Positions 30,425 through 42,676 of a stretch of 64,000 nt of DNA are shown here, one piece after another (within the stretch, counting starts at the first letter, position 1; each line of letters starts with the position of its first letter). Made by a program: the position numbers and the translations under genes. Source of the stretch: Candidatus Hoaglandella endobia. GTDB lineage: Bacteria; Pseudomonadota; Gammaproteobacteria; Enterobacterales; Enterobacteriaceae. The DNA is taken from NCBI RefSeq assembly GCF_900044015.1, contig NZ_LN999835.1, positions 522,365 to 586,364 on the forward strand. The letters run 5' to 3'. A model generated the notes under the pieces. It was not told the DNA's origin, did no database searches, and saw nothing but the letters and a program-made list of their open reading frames with translations.

Positions 30425-30621
30425 ACCTAGTAAAATTTTAGTAGAAGTTTTTCGATGCTGGTATTGTCGGCATAGTGGGTAACTCTAGAGATAATTATGA
30501 ATCGATCGCCTATAACTAGTTATTCTTTTTAACCGCGCCATTCTTAGGGCTTTACCGGATAAAATTAGTCTAACCGGCGGTATTCGGCACAGTAACTAGC
30601 TGTTCGGCTAGTGGTGGTTTA
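30425..30621 (-). pseudogene. Decayed 3' part of ftsN
   Basis: In the same frame as ftsN after its stop, the minus strand reads KPPLAEQLVTVP, resembling QQPTQLVEVP in the periplasmic stalk of E. coli FtsN. Further on, ADNTSIEKLLLK (about 30430-30471) weakly recalls the end of the SPOR domain (ADSTLNRLK). Several stops interrupt the region. The first match is moderate, the second weak. Confidence 0.5.
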
Positions 30622-30644
30622 GTGAGGATCAATTATCAAGCTAC

Positions 30645-30929
30645 TCATCTTTCTAGCTCTTTGAGATAACGCCAGTGTTCTTTTAGTTTGAGCGGCAAAC
30701 TGTTTCTAGCAGCTTGCTTGCTACGGTTTGGCATGACGATTTCCGCCTCTTTTTTACGTATGATGCTACAATAAAAACTACTGATCAAAGTCATCAATAC
30801 GACGGCAACAATTGAGAGCATCAATTTGAACATGCCGAAAAAAAAGGAACATTTTTTTCTATACAAGCTGCTTTTTTTTCGTTTAGTTCTCGAGAACTTA
30901 TCGAGGCTTACATAGTCTTTTTGTGCCAC
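30645..30929 (-). CDS. ftsN: Minimal FtsN, cytoplasmic tail, membrane helix and essential peptide only
   Basis: FtsN triggers septal peptidoglycan synthesis. E. coli FtsN has 319 residues; this one has 94. MAQKDYV keeps the Asp5 region that contacts FtsA, followed by a basic tail, a membrane helix (about 30-54) and LPLKLKEHWRYLKELER. The last segment corresponds to the essential E. coli peptide 75-93, with Trp86, Tyr88 and Leu92 equivalent to Trp83, Tyr85 and Leu89. The stop follows immediately. The long stalk and the SPOR domain are lost. Three homopolymer runs (A8, T7, T8) lie at 30838-30890. Its place between hslV and priA is that of E. coli ftsN; cytR is missing. Confidence 0.88.
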   Translation of the reverse strand: MAQKDYVSLDKFSRTKRKKSSLYRKKCSFFFGMFKLMLSIVAVVLMTLISSFYCSIIRKKEAEIVMPNRSKQAARNSLPLKLKEHWRYLKELER

Positions 30930-31041
30930 TATCGTTTTACGAACATTTAGATATTCTTCAGTTTTATTACTGCAGTTTAAAGTTTAATTAGCCTCATGCA
31001 AGTTAGGGATTGTGGTTGCAAATATTACAACAGCTATTAGC

Positions 31042-33249
<2,208 letters not shown>

Positions 33250-33453
33250 CTATATATGTTGTTTTAAAAACGCTGTTAGCGTATACGTTATTATCTCTAA
33301 TACGGTATTATCTAATAATAGATGTATAGTTTACGTTTGCAAAAAAATATATTGTTTTGTATAGTTAACAACTATAGGTGACATAAAGTTAATTAATTAT
33401 TAATTTATTGCGTTATGTCGATCATAATAAAAATAATTATGCAGGCCTTTTCC

Positions 33454-33669
33454 ATGCAGAAAAATATCCACCCAAAATACGTTAATATTACAGTAACCTG
33501 TTCTTGCTGTAACGTCATTCATACCTACTCTACCGTGGGTCATGATTTAAACATAGACGTGTGTAGTGCATGCCATCCGTTCTACACCGGGAAACAACGC
33601 GTCGTTAATACTGGCGGTCGTGTTAATTTTTTCAAGAGTCGATTCAATATTCCAGTAAGTAAAAAATAA
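33454..33669 (+). CDS. rpmE: 50S ribosomal protein L31, zinc-binding form
   Basis: Bridges the subunits near the central protuberance. ATG 33454 gives [19 protein letters not shown] and 71 residues (E. coli 70); earlier in-frame starts would add 13 unrelated residues. Cys16, Cys18, Cys37 and Cys40 form the zinc site of the C+ type. [18 protein letters not shown] and [15 protein letters not shown] are conserved. The Shine-Dalgarno is weak. It is divergent from priA as in E. coli. Confidence 0.95.
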   Translation: MQKNIHPKYVNITVTCSCCNVIHTYSTVGHDLNIDVCSACHPFYTGKQRVVNTGGRVNFFKSRFNIPVSKK

Positions 33670-33836
33670 TTGCCCTAACATTACTGCTATTTATCGCATA
33701 GCTACATACAAGCAATTGTAAATTTATTTAGTAAATACCTAACAATGGTAGGTATTGGCATAACTAATCAGTGGTACCAGAAAATTTATACTTGCAACAA
33801 GCGCATTTTTAAATTTAGAAGATAGGAGAATAGTTG

Positions 33837-35213
33837 ATGGCACTTTGGGGAGGAAGATTCAGCCAGATGGTTGATCAAAAGTTTAAATCTTTTAACGATT
33901 CTTTAAGGTTTGATTATCGTTTGGCCGAGCAGGATATCATCGGTTCGGTAGCCTGGTCGCGTGCCTTAGTTACTGTAGGTATTTTGAGTGAGCTGGAGCA
34001 GCAGCAGCTTGCACATGCTCTAAATCTTCTGCTTGAAGAAGTTCGTGCAGCGCCTGAAGCTATTCTTGCAAGCGACGCAGAAGATATTCATAGCTGGGTC
34101 GAGCAACGCCTAATCGAGAAGGTTGGCAATTTAGGTAAGAAATTACACACTGGGCGCAGCCGTAATGATCAAGTTGCGACTGATTTAAAACTGTGGTGTA
34201 AGATACAGATCGCTAACTTGCTTAGCGCGCTGCGGCAATTGCAGCAGGTACTGGTATTGACTGCGCAAGCTAATAAGGATGTAATCATGCCCGGCTATAC
34301 ACATTTGCAGCGTGCGCAGCCGGTAACTTTTGCCCATTGGTGTTTAGCCTATAACGAGATGTTGTCACGTGATGAAAGTCGACTACAGGATACGCTGAAG
34401 CGGCTAGATGTTAGTCCACTAGGCGCTGGCGCGCTAGCCGGTACCGCTTATGCTATTGACCGCGAACAGCTAGCCGGCTGGCTGGGATTTGCCACTACAA
34501 CACGCAATAGCTTAGATAGCGTTTCTGATCGCGATCATGTCCTGGAACTTCTGTCAGACGCTGCTATTGGCATGATACATCTCTCGCGTTTTGCTGAAGA
34601 TTTAATTTTCTTCAACACCGGTGAAGCTGGATTTATCGAATTATCGGATCGTGTTACTTCTGGCTCATCACTTATGCCACAAAAGAAAAACCCCGACGCT
34701 CTGGAACTAATCCGCGGTAAATGCGGCCGGGTTCAAGGGGCTTTAATTGGCATGATGATGACGTTAAAAGGGTTACCGCTAGCCTATAACAAGGATATGC
34801 AAGAAGATAAAGCAGGATTATTTGACGCACTAGACACGTGGCTGGATTGCATGCATATAGCGGCGTTGGTGCTTGATGATATTCAGTTAAAACGGTCACG
34901 CTGCTGTGAAGCAGCGCAACAGGGATATGCCAATGCAACCGAATTAGCAGATTATCTGGTAGCGCGGGGTATTCCTTTCCGGGAGGCTCACCATATTGTT
35001 GGCAAGGCGGTCGTTGAGGCTATCCGCCAGAAACTGCCATTGGAGGCGTTGACTCTGGCACAATTGCAAACCTTTAGCCCTGTTATAGGCGATGATGTAT
35101 ACTCTATACTGACGTTAACATCCTGCTTAGCGCAGCGTAATGTAAAAGGCGGCGTAGCGCCTAATCAGGTATCACAAGCTATCATTGATGCTAAACAGCG
35201 TCTGATGATATAA
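33837..35213 (+). CDS. argH: Argininosuccinate lyase
   Basis: Last step of arginine synthesis, splitting argininosuccinate into arginine and fumarate. ATG 33837 has AGGAGA upstream; a TTG one codon earlier is ignored. It has 458 residues (E. coli 457). [34 protein letters not shown] and the flexible signature loop [15 protein letters not shown] with the catalytic serine are intact. In E. coli it follows argB and argC; neither is here. The 3' end carries a 14-bp tandem duplication (35203-35230). Confidence 0.97.
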   Translation: MALWGGRFSQMVDQKFKSFNDSLRFDYRLAEQDIIGSVAWSRALVTVGILSELEQQQLAHALNLLLEEVRAAPEAILASDAEDIHSWVEQRLIEKVGNLGKKLHTGRSRNDQVATDLKLWCKIQIANLLSALRQLQQVLVLTAQANKDVIMPGYTHLQRAQPVTFAHWCLAYNEMLSRDESRLQDTLKRLDVSPLGAGALAGTAYAIDREQLAGWLGFATTTRNSLDSVSDRDHVLELLSDAAIGMIHLSRFAEDLIFFNTGEAGFIELSDRVTSGSSLMPQKKNPDALELIRGKCGRVQGALIGMMMTLKGLPLAYNKDMQEDKAGLFDALDTWLDCMHIAALVLDDIQLKRSRCCEAAQQGYANATELADYLVARGIPFREAHHIVGKAVVEAIRQKLPLEALTLAQLQTFSPVIGDDVYSILTLTSCLAQRNVKGGVAPNQVSQAIIDAKQRLMI

Positions 35214-35266
35214 TTATGATGATATAATAATGCAAGTAAAGTTACTTGGTTACCCGTGCGGCTGAT

Positions 35267-35854
35267 TTAGCGGTAGTTTTTAGTGCCCCTTTTGACTCGG
35301 GATACGTACTCACCAGAGCGGGTATCTACTTTAATTACTTCTCCTATTTGCAAAAATAGTGGTACTCTAACTACCGCACCAGTTATTAGTATAGCTAGTT
35401 TACTGCTATTGCTAACGGTATCACCCTTAATACCTAGGTCAGTATCAATAATTTCTATTTCAACAAAGTTAGGCGGCGTTACGATGATAGGTTGACCGTT
35501 CCATAATGTTAATATACATTCAACTTGTGCTACTAGCCATTTATAATTGGCGCCAATCGCTTTAGCATTAGCAGCCAGCTGTTCAAAATTATTTGGATCA
35601 ATAAAATACCAAATTTTACCATTATTATATAAATAAGTTAGGCTAATATCTATTAGATCAGCAGCTTCCACAGAACTACCAGACTTAAAATTTTTTTCTA
35701 GTACTTTACTGGAAAGTAGTTTCCGCAGTCTAACTCGATTGAATGCATGACCTTTACCTGGCTTTACGAATTCATTATCAATAATCGCGCATGGCTCGCC
35801 ATCTTGCATTATTTTAAGACCTGAACGAAATTCCTTGGTATTATAGACTACCAT
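35267..35854 (-). CDS. efp: Elongation factor P
   Basis: Relieves ribosome stalling at polyproline stretches. It has 195 residues (E. coli 188); the extra residues are a C-terminal tail (RGTKNYR). Three OB-like domains are present. Lys34 in KPGKGHAF, the site beta-lysylated by EpmA/EpmB, is retained, as is [20 protein letters not shown] and SGEYVSRVK. Start ATG 35854 with AGAGGA upstream. In E. coli epmB lies beside efp on the groEL side; that position is empty here. Confidence 0.95.
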   Translation of the reverse strand: MVVYNTKEFRSGLKIMQDGEPCAIIDNEFVKPGKGHAFNRVRLRKLLSSKVLEKNFKSGSSVEAADLIDISLTYLYNNGKIWYFIDPNNFEQLAANAKAIGANYKWLVAQVECILTLWNGQPIIVTPPNFVEIEIIDTDLGIKGDTVSNSSKLAILITGAVVRVPLFLQIGEVIKVDTRSGEYVSRVKRGTKNYR

Positions 35855-35899
35855 AGTAGTCCTCTTATTACTCTATGGCTAACTACTAAATATAAGCAC

Positions 35900-35922
35900 T
35901 ACCCCCCTAATTTAGGGGGGTA
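35900..35922 (-). terminator. Perfect palindrome between groL and efp
   Basis: TACCCCCCTAA and its complement meet around a single T (at least 9 bp of stem when a small loop is allowed). It follows groL in the direction of transcription and precedes efp. The following bases are only moderately T-rich, so termination is likely but not certain. Confidence 0.55.
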
Positions 35923-35961
35923 ATATGTTACCAACAAAAACATTATGATAATGCGGAATGA

Positions 35962-37635
<1,674 letters not shown>

Positions 37636-37665
37636 TCATTTAGTTTAAATAAAATTGCTCGCGGA

Positions 37666-38022
<357 letters not shown>

Positions 38023-38045
38023 TTACAACCAGCCTCATGGTAGAT

Positions 38046-38074
38046 ATGGTGGGGACGATTGTCGTAGCTTCAAG
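38046..38074 (-). promoter_or_regulatory. Sigma-32 promoter of groSL
   Basis: On the minus strand CCCCTTGAAG is followed after 13 bases by CCCCACCAT. E. coli groE has CCCCCTTGAAG and CCCCATTT with almost the same spacing. The match to the RpoH consensus is strong, and the position, about 90 bases before groS, is as expected. Confidence 0.8.
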
Positions 38075-38368
38075 GGGTAAGAATATTTTTTTTGTTTAAT
38101 TAAAAATTTTTACTTTTAACTCAATAAGTTTTTTTTAAAACTTTAACTATTTAACTAAAGTAAGTCATGATAATTTTTTGACAGAAGTGAATGGTAATAT
38201 GTTTCAAGACCCTTAGTAAAGAGATATAATTATGCTATTCTCTAATTTTTACTACTGCTGTGCTTGCTGCATAAATTTAGTCTTTTAGCAAGGAGTTAAG
38301 CTAGAATTTATGTCTAACAAAGACAGCAATTAGCGACAATGTCATGTAATACTTTAGAAGTAAATTTA

Positions 38369-38402
38369 TTGACAAAATCGGGCTAATGCGTTTTGATATA
38401 AT
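38369..38402 (+). promoter_or_regulatory. Promoter of tRNA-Phe
   Basis: TTGACA (38369-38374) is followed 17 bases later by TTTGAT (38392-38397), and an extended -10, TGATATAAT, ends at 38402. Either choice puts the start of transcription between about 38404 and 38409, almost on the first base of the tRNA. Confidence 0.6.
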
Positions 38403-38408
38403 CTTGTT

Positions 38409-38484
38409 GCCCAGATAGCTCAGTCGGTAGAGCAGGGGACTGAAAATCCCCGTGTCCTTGGTTCAATTCCGAGTCTGGGCACCA
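38409..38484 (+). tRNA. tRNA-Phe (anticodon GAA)
   Basis: 76 bases including the encoded CCA. The 7-bp acceptor stem is perfect (GCCCAGA with TCTGGGC). The D arm is standard, the anticodon stem GGGGA/TCCCC holds the GAA anticodon at 38442-38444, and the T arm has GGTTCAATTCC. It is nearly identical to E. coli tRNA-Phe. It stands beside groSL, matching the pheU region of E. coli. The only tRNA in the window. Confidence 0.98.
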
Positions 38485-38538
38485 GATTAAACCTGCAACA
38501 AACTGTCAGAAGTTAAAATATATAATTATAATTAATAA

Positions 38539-38562
38539 CTTTCTTTAAGTGAAAGAATTTTT
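38539..38562 (+). terminator. Possible terminator of tRNA-Phe
   Basis: CTTTC and GAAAG form a 5-bp stem with a 7-base loop, followed by AATTTTTT. It lies 54 bases after the tRNA. Confidence 0.4.
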
Positions 38563-38676
38563 TACTCAATCTTATTATCTCTAAGATTCTCCTTCTAGGT
38601 AACATTAGATAACAGAAAAAATTGGTATTGAATTTACTTTTGTTAGTGTCTAAAAAAGTAACCTACTCTTTCTCCT

Positions 38677-41496
38677 ATGAGTTATATGGTCAAAAATAAT
38701 ATCATATTACCTATAATTAAAATTGCAAGAAATACGCTAATTTTGGTAGATGGTTCTTCTTATCTTTACCGTGCATATCATGCTTTTCCAACATTAACTA
38801 ATAGCGTTGGTGAACCCACTGGGGCGATATACGGTATGTTAAATATGCTAAATAGTCTGCTCGTACACTACCGACCAAGCCATGTAGCGGTAGTTTTTGA
38901 CGCTCAAGGTAAGACCTTCCGTGATGAATTGTTTGAATCCTATAAATCTAACCGACCACCTATGCCAAAAAATCTATGCGTCCAGATAACACAGCTGTAT
39001 AAAATAGTTACAGCAATGGGGCTGCCGCTACTGGCCATCAGTGGGGTCGAGGCTGATGACGTTATTGGTACACTGGCACTAGCAGCAGCTCGTGACGGCA
39101 GTGATGTTTTGATAAGTACAAGCGATAAAGATATGGCACAATTGGTATCACCTAAAATTACTCTTATCGACACAATGTCGAATACTATTCTTGGTCCTAA
39201 AGAAGTGCAGATGAAATTCGGCGTGCCGCCAGAGCTTATCATTGACTATCTAGCACTGATGGGCGACAGATCAGATAATATTCCAGGAGTGCCGAATGTA
39301 GGTGTAAAAACCGCCCAGGCTCTTTTGAACGGTCTAGGAGGTCTAACTAGACTATATCAACAACTTGATAATATTAGGAATCTGAGCTTCCGTGGTGCCA
39401 AAAATATGGCTACTAAACTCGAGCAGCACCGCGACGTAGCATTCCTCTCTTATCAGTTGGCAACAATTAAAACTGATGTCGTGCTAGATGTGTCTTACGA
39501 CATTTTGACGGTTAAAGAGCCGGATGTAGAAGCGCTTCTGCTGTTATGCCAACGCTATGAGTTCAAAAGTTGGGTAAGATATCTTGAGTCAGACAATTGG
39601 CTAATGCGTAAAAAAACAGTTGTGCCTCCATCGTCTTTTACCGTTCTACGTGACACTGTTAATGAAGAGTTGGCCGAAACTACGTTAAGAAAAGGTTATC
39701 ATATTATCTACGATATGGCGGCCTTGGAATCTTGGATAACAAATATGCGCAGCGCTTGTCTATTCGCTTTCAATATTGAAACCGACAGGCGAGATCCATT
39801 AACAGCAAATCTAGTAGGAATATGCTTTTCCGTGAATCCAGGAGAAGCAGCTTACCTACCAGTAGGACATGATTATCTGGATGCGCCGGATCAGTTGGAC
39901 CGGGTGCAGGTTCTTACTGCACTAAAACCTTTATTTGAAGATTTATCCATAACTAAAATTGGCCACAATCTAAAATTTGACCAAAGCGTATTGACAAGCT
40001 ACGAGATTGAGTTAGCGGGTAATACATACGACACTATGCTTGAATCCTATGTATTTGATAGCGTTGCCGGTAACCAAACTATAGCTAGTTTGGCGGGTCG
40101 TTTGTTGCAACTTACTACCGTAAGCTTCGAGAAAATCGCTGGTAAAGGGAAAAACCAGCTTACTTTCAATCAAATTGCAATAGAACAGGCCGCTCATTAT
40201 GTAACTAATAAGACAGATATCACACTACGCCTACATCAGAAGTTATGGCCAAATATTGAGCAAGAGCCTTTGCTAAAAAGGGTATTTAAAGAAATTGAAA
40301 TGCCGCTGGTACCGGTTTTATCGCGTATTGAGCGTATCGGAGTGCTCATTGAACAAAGCGTGCTAACTAATCATTCGCTGAAGCTAGCTAGGCGTCTTAA
40401 AGAGCTAGAAGCACAAGTATACATTCTTGCAAACGAATCGTTTAATCTTTCTTCAACTAAACAGCTGCAGACCATTTTGTATGATAGGCAAAAAATGCCT
40501 GTACTGCAAAAAACTCCTGGCGGAGCACCTTCAACCAATGAATTAGTATTGTCTAAACTGGCGCTGGACTATCCTCTACCAAAGCTTATTTTAGAATATC
40601 GAGGCTTGGCTAAGCTTAAATCAAGCTATACTGATAAGCTACCTAAAATGATACACCCGCAGTCAAAGCGAGTGCATACTTCCTATCATCAGGCTATTAC
40701 TACTACCGGGCGTTTGTCTTCAAGTAATCCAAATTTGCAAAATATTCCAGTACGCAATAAAGATGGTAGGCAAATCAGGCGGGCGTTTGTTGCGCCACCA
40801 GATTCTCTTATTGTGGTTGCTGACTATTCACAGATTGAACTGCGTATTATGGCGTATCTATCTCGTGATACGAGTTTGTTAGACGCCTTCGCTACAGGGA
40901 AAGATATTCACTGCGCTACCGCAGCAGAGGTTTTCGGCACACCGCTGGATAAGATCACTACCGAACAGCGCCGTAACGCCAAAACGATTAACTTCGGTCT
41001 GATCTATGGTATAAGCGCTTTTGGCCTAGCACGTCAGCTGCCAGGTAAGCTCTTAGAAGCACAGAAATATATAAATCTATATTTCGAACGCTACCCAGGT
41101 ATTTTAGAGTATATTAAGCGTACCTGTAAGCAGGCTAGCGATCAAGGCTATGTTGCGACTCTTTACGGACGCCGGATCTATTTGCCGGATATTAATTCAA
41201 GTAATATTAAGCGTAAAAGAGCAGCGGAACGTGCTGCCATTAATGCACCGATTCAGGGCACTGCTGCCGATATCATTAAGCGGTCAATGATCGCCATAGA
41301 TGCTTGGCTACAGAAAGAAAAGCAGTCGGTACGTATGATTATGCAAGTGCACGACGAGCTGATATTTCAGGTACAACGCGGTGCTATCGAGAGTACAAAA
41401 AACAAAATTAAGAAATTAATGGAAGGGTGTGTTTCTTTAGATATATCGCTGAGGGTTGATATTAGCGAAGGAGAAAACTGGGATCAAGCTCACTAA
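38677..41496 (+). CDS. polA: DNA polymerase I with impaired proofreading site
   Basis: Repair and Okazaki-fragment polymerase. It has 939 residues (E. coli 928); the N-terminus is about 11 longer and ATG 38686 is an alternative start. The 5' nuclease domain (VEADDVIGT, STSDKDMAQLV, MGDRSDNIPGV) and polymerase domain (motif A VADYSQIELRIMA, motif B RRNAKTINFGLIYG, motif C QVHDEL) look intact. In the 3'-5' exonuclease domain the acidic FAFDTE is FAFNIE: E. coli Asp355 is Asn366 (39772-39774) and Asp501 is Lys512 (40210-40212). Glu357 and Asp424 equivalents remain. Proofreading is therefore probably lost. spf (Spot 42) is absent downstream. Confidence 0.95.
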   Translation: MSYMVKNNIILPIIKIARNTLILVDGSSYLYRAYHAFPTLTNSVGEPTGAIYGMLNMLNSLLVHYRPSHVAVVFDAQGKTFRDELFESYKSNRPPMPKNLCVQITQLYKIVTAMGLPLLAISGVEADDVIGTLALAAARDGSDVLISTSDKDMAQLVSPKITLIDTMSNTILGPKEVQMKFGVPPELIIDYLALMGDRSDNIPGVPNVGVKTAQALLNGLGGLTRLYQQLDNIRNLSFRGAKNMATKLEQHRDVAFLSYQLATIKTDVVLDVSYDILTVKEPDVEALLLLCQRYEFKSWVRYLESDNWLMRKKTVVPPSSFTVLRDTVNEELAETTLRKGYHIIYDMAALESWITNMRSACLFAFNIETDRRDPLTANLVGICFSVNPGEAAYLPVGHDYLDAPDQLDRVQVLTALKPLFEDLSITKIGHNLKFDQSVLTSYEIELAGNTYDTMLESYVFDSVAGNQTIASLAGRLLQLTTVSFEKIAGKGKNQLTFNQIAIEQAAHYVTNKTDITLRLHQKLWPNIEQEPLLKRVFKEIEMPLVPVLSRIERIGVLIEQSVLTNHSLKLARRLKELEAQVYILANESFNLSSTKQLQTILYDRQKMPVLQKTPGGAPSTNELVLSKLALDYPLPKLILEYRGLAKLKSSYTDKLPKMIHPQSKRVHTSYHQAITTTGRLSSSNPNLQNIPVRNKDGRQIRRAFVAPPDSLIVVADYSQIELRIMAYLSRDTSLLDAFATGKDIHCATAAEVFGTPLDKITTEQRRNAKTINFGLIYGISAFGLARQLPGKLLEAQKYINLYFERYPGILEYIKRTCKQASDQGYVATLYGRRIYLPDINSSNIKRKRAAERAAINAPIQGTAADIIKRSMIAIDAWLQKEKQSVRMIMQVHDELIFQVQRGAIESTKNKIKKLMEGCVSLDISLRVDISEGENWDQAH

Positions 41497-41499
41497 GTA

Positions 41500-41518
41500 C
41501 TGCTTTTTTTAAAAGCAG
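41500..41518 (+). terminator. Hairpin after polA
   Basis: CTGCTTTT and AAAAGCAG form a perfect 8-bp stem with a TTT loop, directly after the polA stop and before the convergent engB. No T run follows on the plus strand. Confidence 0.4.
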
Positions 41519-41534
41519 GCGTTCATTGGTCTGA

Positions 41535-41554
41535 TTAGGTTGTGTTAGGTTGTG
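41535..41554. repeat. 10-bp tandem duplication
   Basis: TTAGGTTGTG occurs twice in direct tandem, ending 2 bases before the engB stop codon. Confidence 0.9.
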
Positions 41555-41555
41555 T

Positions 41556-42179
41556 TCAGTTATATTGTTTCGGTAGTTTATTATTAAACCAAATATCTAG
41601 TTTTTGCCGTAGTTTATCTACTCCCTGTTTTTTTAGGGAGGAAAACAGCTCTATCTGCATGTCACCCCCGAACGCTAAAGCTGCTTTCCGTACATTGCTC
41701 AATTGGGCTATGCGCGCGCTGGAAGCTAGCTTATCAGATTTAGTTAGTAGAACTAGAACCGGTATCTTCACATCTACTGCCCATTGAATTATTTTTTGAT
41801 CTAAATCTTTCATGGGGTGGCGAATATCCATTAAGACCACCAGTCCTTTCAGACTATCGCGTTTTTGCAGATATTCACCTAGAGCACATTGCCACTTATG
41901 TTTTAGTTCTTCCGGTACTTCTGCATAGCCGTAGCCAGGCAAATCGACCAATCTTATACCTGGCTGAACCTCAAATAGATTTATCAATTGGGTACGTCCG
42001 GGTATTTTACTAGTTCTGGCCAGTGTTTTCTGATTAGTAAGAGTATTTAGAGCACTAGATTTTCCGGCATTAGAACGTCCAGCGAACGCAATTTCGATAC
42101 CTTTATCGATGGGCAGATGACGAATATTAGGCGCGTTTTTAACGAAACGTGTAATATGATAATTATAATTTTTAATCAA
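41556..42179 (-). CDS. engB: Ribosome biogenesis GTPase EngB (YihA/YsxC)
   Basis: TRAFAC GTPase needed for large-subunit assembly. The start is TTG 42179, with AGGGA 9 bases upstream, giving [20 protein letters not shown]; no ATG fits. It has 207 residues (E. coli 210). G1 [10 protein letters not shown]2 [13 protein letters not shown]3 DLPGYGYA and G4 LLTKSDKL are intact, and the C-terminal [18 protein letters not shown] is conserved. It is convergent with polA, as in E. coli. Confidence 0.95.
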   Translation of the reverse strand: MIKNYNYHITRFVKNAPNIRHLPIDKGIEIAFAGRSNAGKSSALNTLTNQKTLARTSKIPGRTQLINLFEVQPGIRLVDLPGYGYAEVPEELKHKWQCALGEYLQKRDSLKGLVVLMDIRHPMKDLDQKIIQWAVDVKIPVLVLLTKSDKLASSARIAQLSNVRKAALAFGGDMQIELFSSLKKQGVDKLRQKLDIWFNNKLPKQYN

Positions 42180-42676
42180 TGATATTTTTCCCTGGTTATC
42201 GCCTGTTGCCTGCTAGTTATTAATACCGTTTATCTAAACAAATATATAGTTTTTTAGCTTTGCTTACACCTCCACCTCACATCACTAATCAAGAGCATCA
42301 GTTATTACTTTAAAGGTTGTCTAGAGCCACACGGGGTCTAGAAAGCAACTTGCTGAAACGTATTTCGTTGAATAGAAAATTTCGGTTCAAATTAAAAAAA
42401 TCAACTTATAAAAGCTCAAGCTATACTGACATTAGTCAACTGGTGTAAAAATCCAGGCATCAGAGTTTAATGTGGTGTCTAATCCAGCTCTAGATTGATG
42501 AGACTAATTTATATCACTCTGTCAATAAGATGGCATATAGTGACTACACTTGTCAAGTGTAGTCACAGTCTACGGAAACAATATATTTTGTACATTATTA
42601 TAATTAAGCTATATTATAATTAAGCTCTAATAGATAGAGCTATCTTAAATGTAGGAGAAGATTGTGAGGGAAGATT
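42180..42676. other. engB-typA gap with a 27-bp palindrome and tandem repeat
   Basis: hemN and the gln genes of this E. coli region are missing, and no remnant is recognisable. At 42540-42566 GTGACTACACTTG, a central T and its exact complement form a perfect palindrome. At 42595-42626 a 16-bp unit containing ATTATAATTAAGCT is repeated with one change. A TCTAGA pair flanked by GTTG/CAAC near 42316-42346 could form another hairpin. Confidence 0.6.

Noticed and set aside
41497-41555. Spot 42 RNA (spf) expected between polA and engB
   Set aside because: Only 59 bases separate the genes and none resemble Spot 42.
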